64,000 nucleotides of DNA from Norana najaformis (taxonomy: Eukaryota; Annelida; Clitellata; Crassiclitellata; Hormogastridae): assembly GCA_964023275.1 (NCBI GenBank), contig OZ029921.1, forward strand, positions 30,829,230-30,893,229. Reading direction: 5' to 3'. Within the stretch, counting starts at the first letter, position 1. The number at the start of each line of letters is the position of its first letter. This document shows, piece after piece, positions 63,390-64,000 of this stretch. A model generated the notes under the pieces. That model was not told where the DNA came from, searched no databases, and saw only the letters and a list, made by a program, of their open reading frames with translations. The position numbers and the translations under genes were made by a program.

Positions 63390-64000
63390 CTAAAAGTTAA
63401 CAAAAACTCAGTACAACAGATCATACATTTTCCACTTCCTGGTAAACTCACTCCTCAAAACAAACTGCAGCTTACTTGATTTATTACAGAGCTCAGATCA
63501 TTTTCGGCGGCTGTGGCTATAGATCAACTGATTCTCCAGTGACAAAGAAGTCTTTTCATTCCACAGTGGGTTCAATTTATACCTTTGTACCATTTAAGTG
63601 GAAAGGTACAAATAAAAGAAAAAAAAAAATCATTTTGCTCCACTTGAATGCCATTGCAAAATTTGCAAAGTAATACTGGAAATAGCCCAGTGGAGCTCTA
63701 GGTGGGTCTGCTGGATCCGTTTTGAAAATATCTATAGACTTCTGCATTAATCTGTGCGCTATTTTATTGCTGCAAGGCTGCACTGATTTGACATTGATGT
63801 TGACAAGTCAATAAATGGCTAGACAATTCAAACCATTAAAATGACAGCATTTGGTCTCCACTCAGGGAGAGATTTGAGCCAATGTCCTGCCAATCCACTT
63901 GCAGAAGGAGAGAAACACTTGCCTAAGGAAATAAAATGAAGTGGTCAGAGACTGCATCCATTGCTACCATTCAGCAACTTAAAGTAACTGAGCCACTTAA
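63390..64000. other. Intron of USP48 (inferred)
   Basis: No further USP48 exon was recognised between 63390 and the window end on the minus strand. The 63389 exon begins at phase 2 (two bases completing a codon), so at least one more exon lies to the right. Short open frames here have no similarity. Confidence 0.6.

Overview
This is eukaryotic nuclear DNA from an animal. The protein-coding information is split into short exons with GT..AG introns, and the coding sequences match conserved metazoan families. The DNA between exons is AT-rich and full of microsatellites, minisatellites, tRNA-derived SINEs, LINE fragments and small inverted-repeat elements. This compact but repeat-rich structure suits an invertebrate (perhaps a marine deuterostome or lophotrochozoan), but I cannot place it further from sequence alone.

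Layout from left to right. (1) 1595-8401, minus strand: a complete 12-exon DPH1 gene for diphthamide synthesis, predicted at 419 aa. (2) 8402-13050: intergenic, with a foldback element, SINEs, a large (GTAT)n tract and LINE debris. (3) About 13100-16970, plus strand: an unrecognised two-coding-exon gene of 652 aa, with a CpG-rich promoter carrying a cluster of RFX-type X-box motifs. (4) 16971-23387: intergenic, microsatellites and retroelement fragments. (5) 23388-25240, plus: four exons of a C21orf58/DUF4587-like gene. (6) 28151-36400, plus: a ten-exon helical protein of 311 aa that I cannot assign to a family; it may be the 3' half of the preceding gene or a separate gene. (7) 36401-39848: a repeat block with a hAT-type MITE and a foldback element carrying a SINE. 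(8) 39849-42647, plus: a complete five-exon methionine sulfoxide reductase B gene. (9) 44591-50456, plus: a complete six-exon SLC35E2-type transporter gene, 389 aa. (10) 50457-56892: intergenic, with a 37-bp minisatellite. (11) 56893-63389, minus: the last nine coding exons of USP48; the catalytic domain lies beyond the right edge.

The genes are not an operon and do not form one pathway. They are ordinary neighbours: a translation-factor modification enzyme, a protein-repair reductase, a Golgi/ER-type sugar-phosphate transporter family member, a deubiquitinase and three little-known genes. Exon borders were set by hand from splice consensus, reading-frame phase and family similarity. In DPH1, MSRB, SLC35E2 and USP48 every junction keeps frame, which strongly supports these models. 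The least-known parts are the 14.5 kb and 28-36 kb genes. I found no prokaryotic features, CRISPR array, rRNA or convincing functional tRNA.
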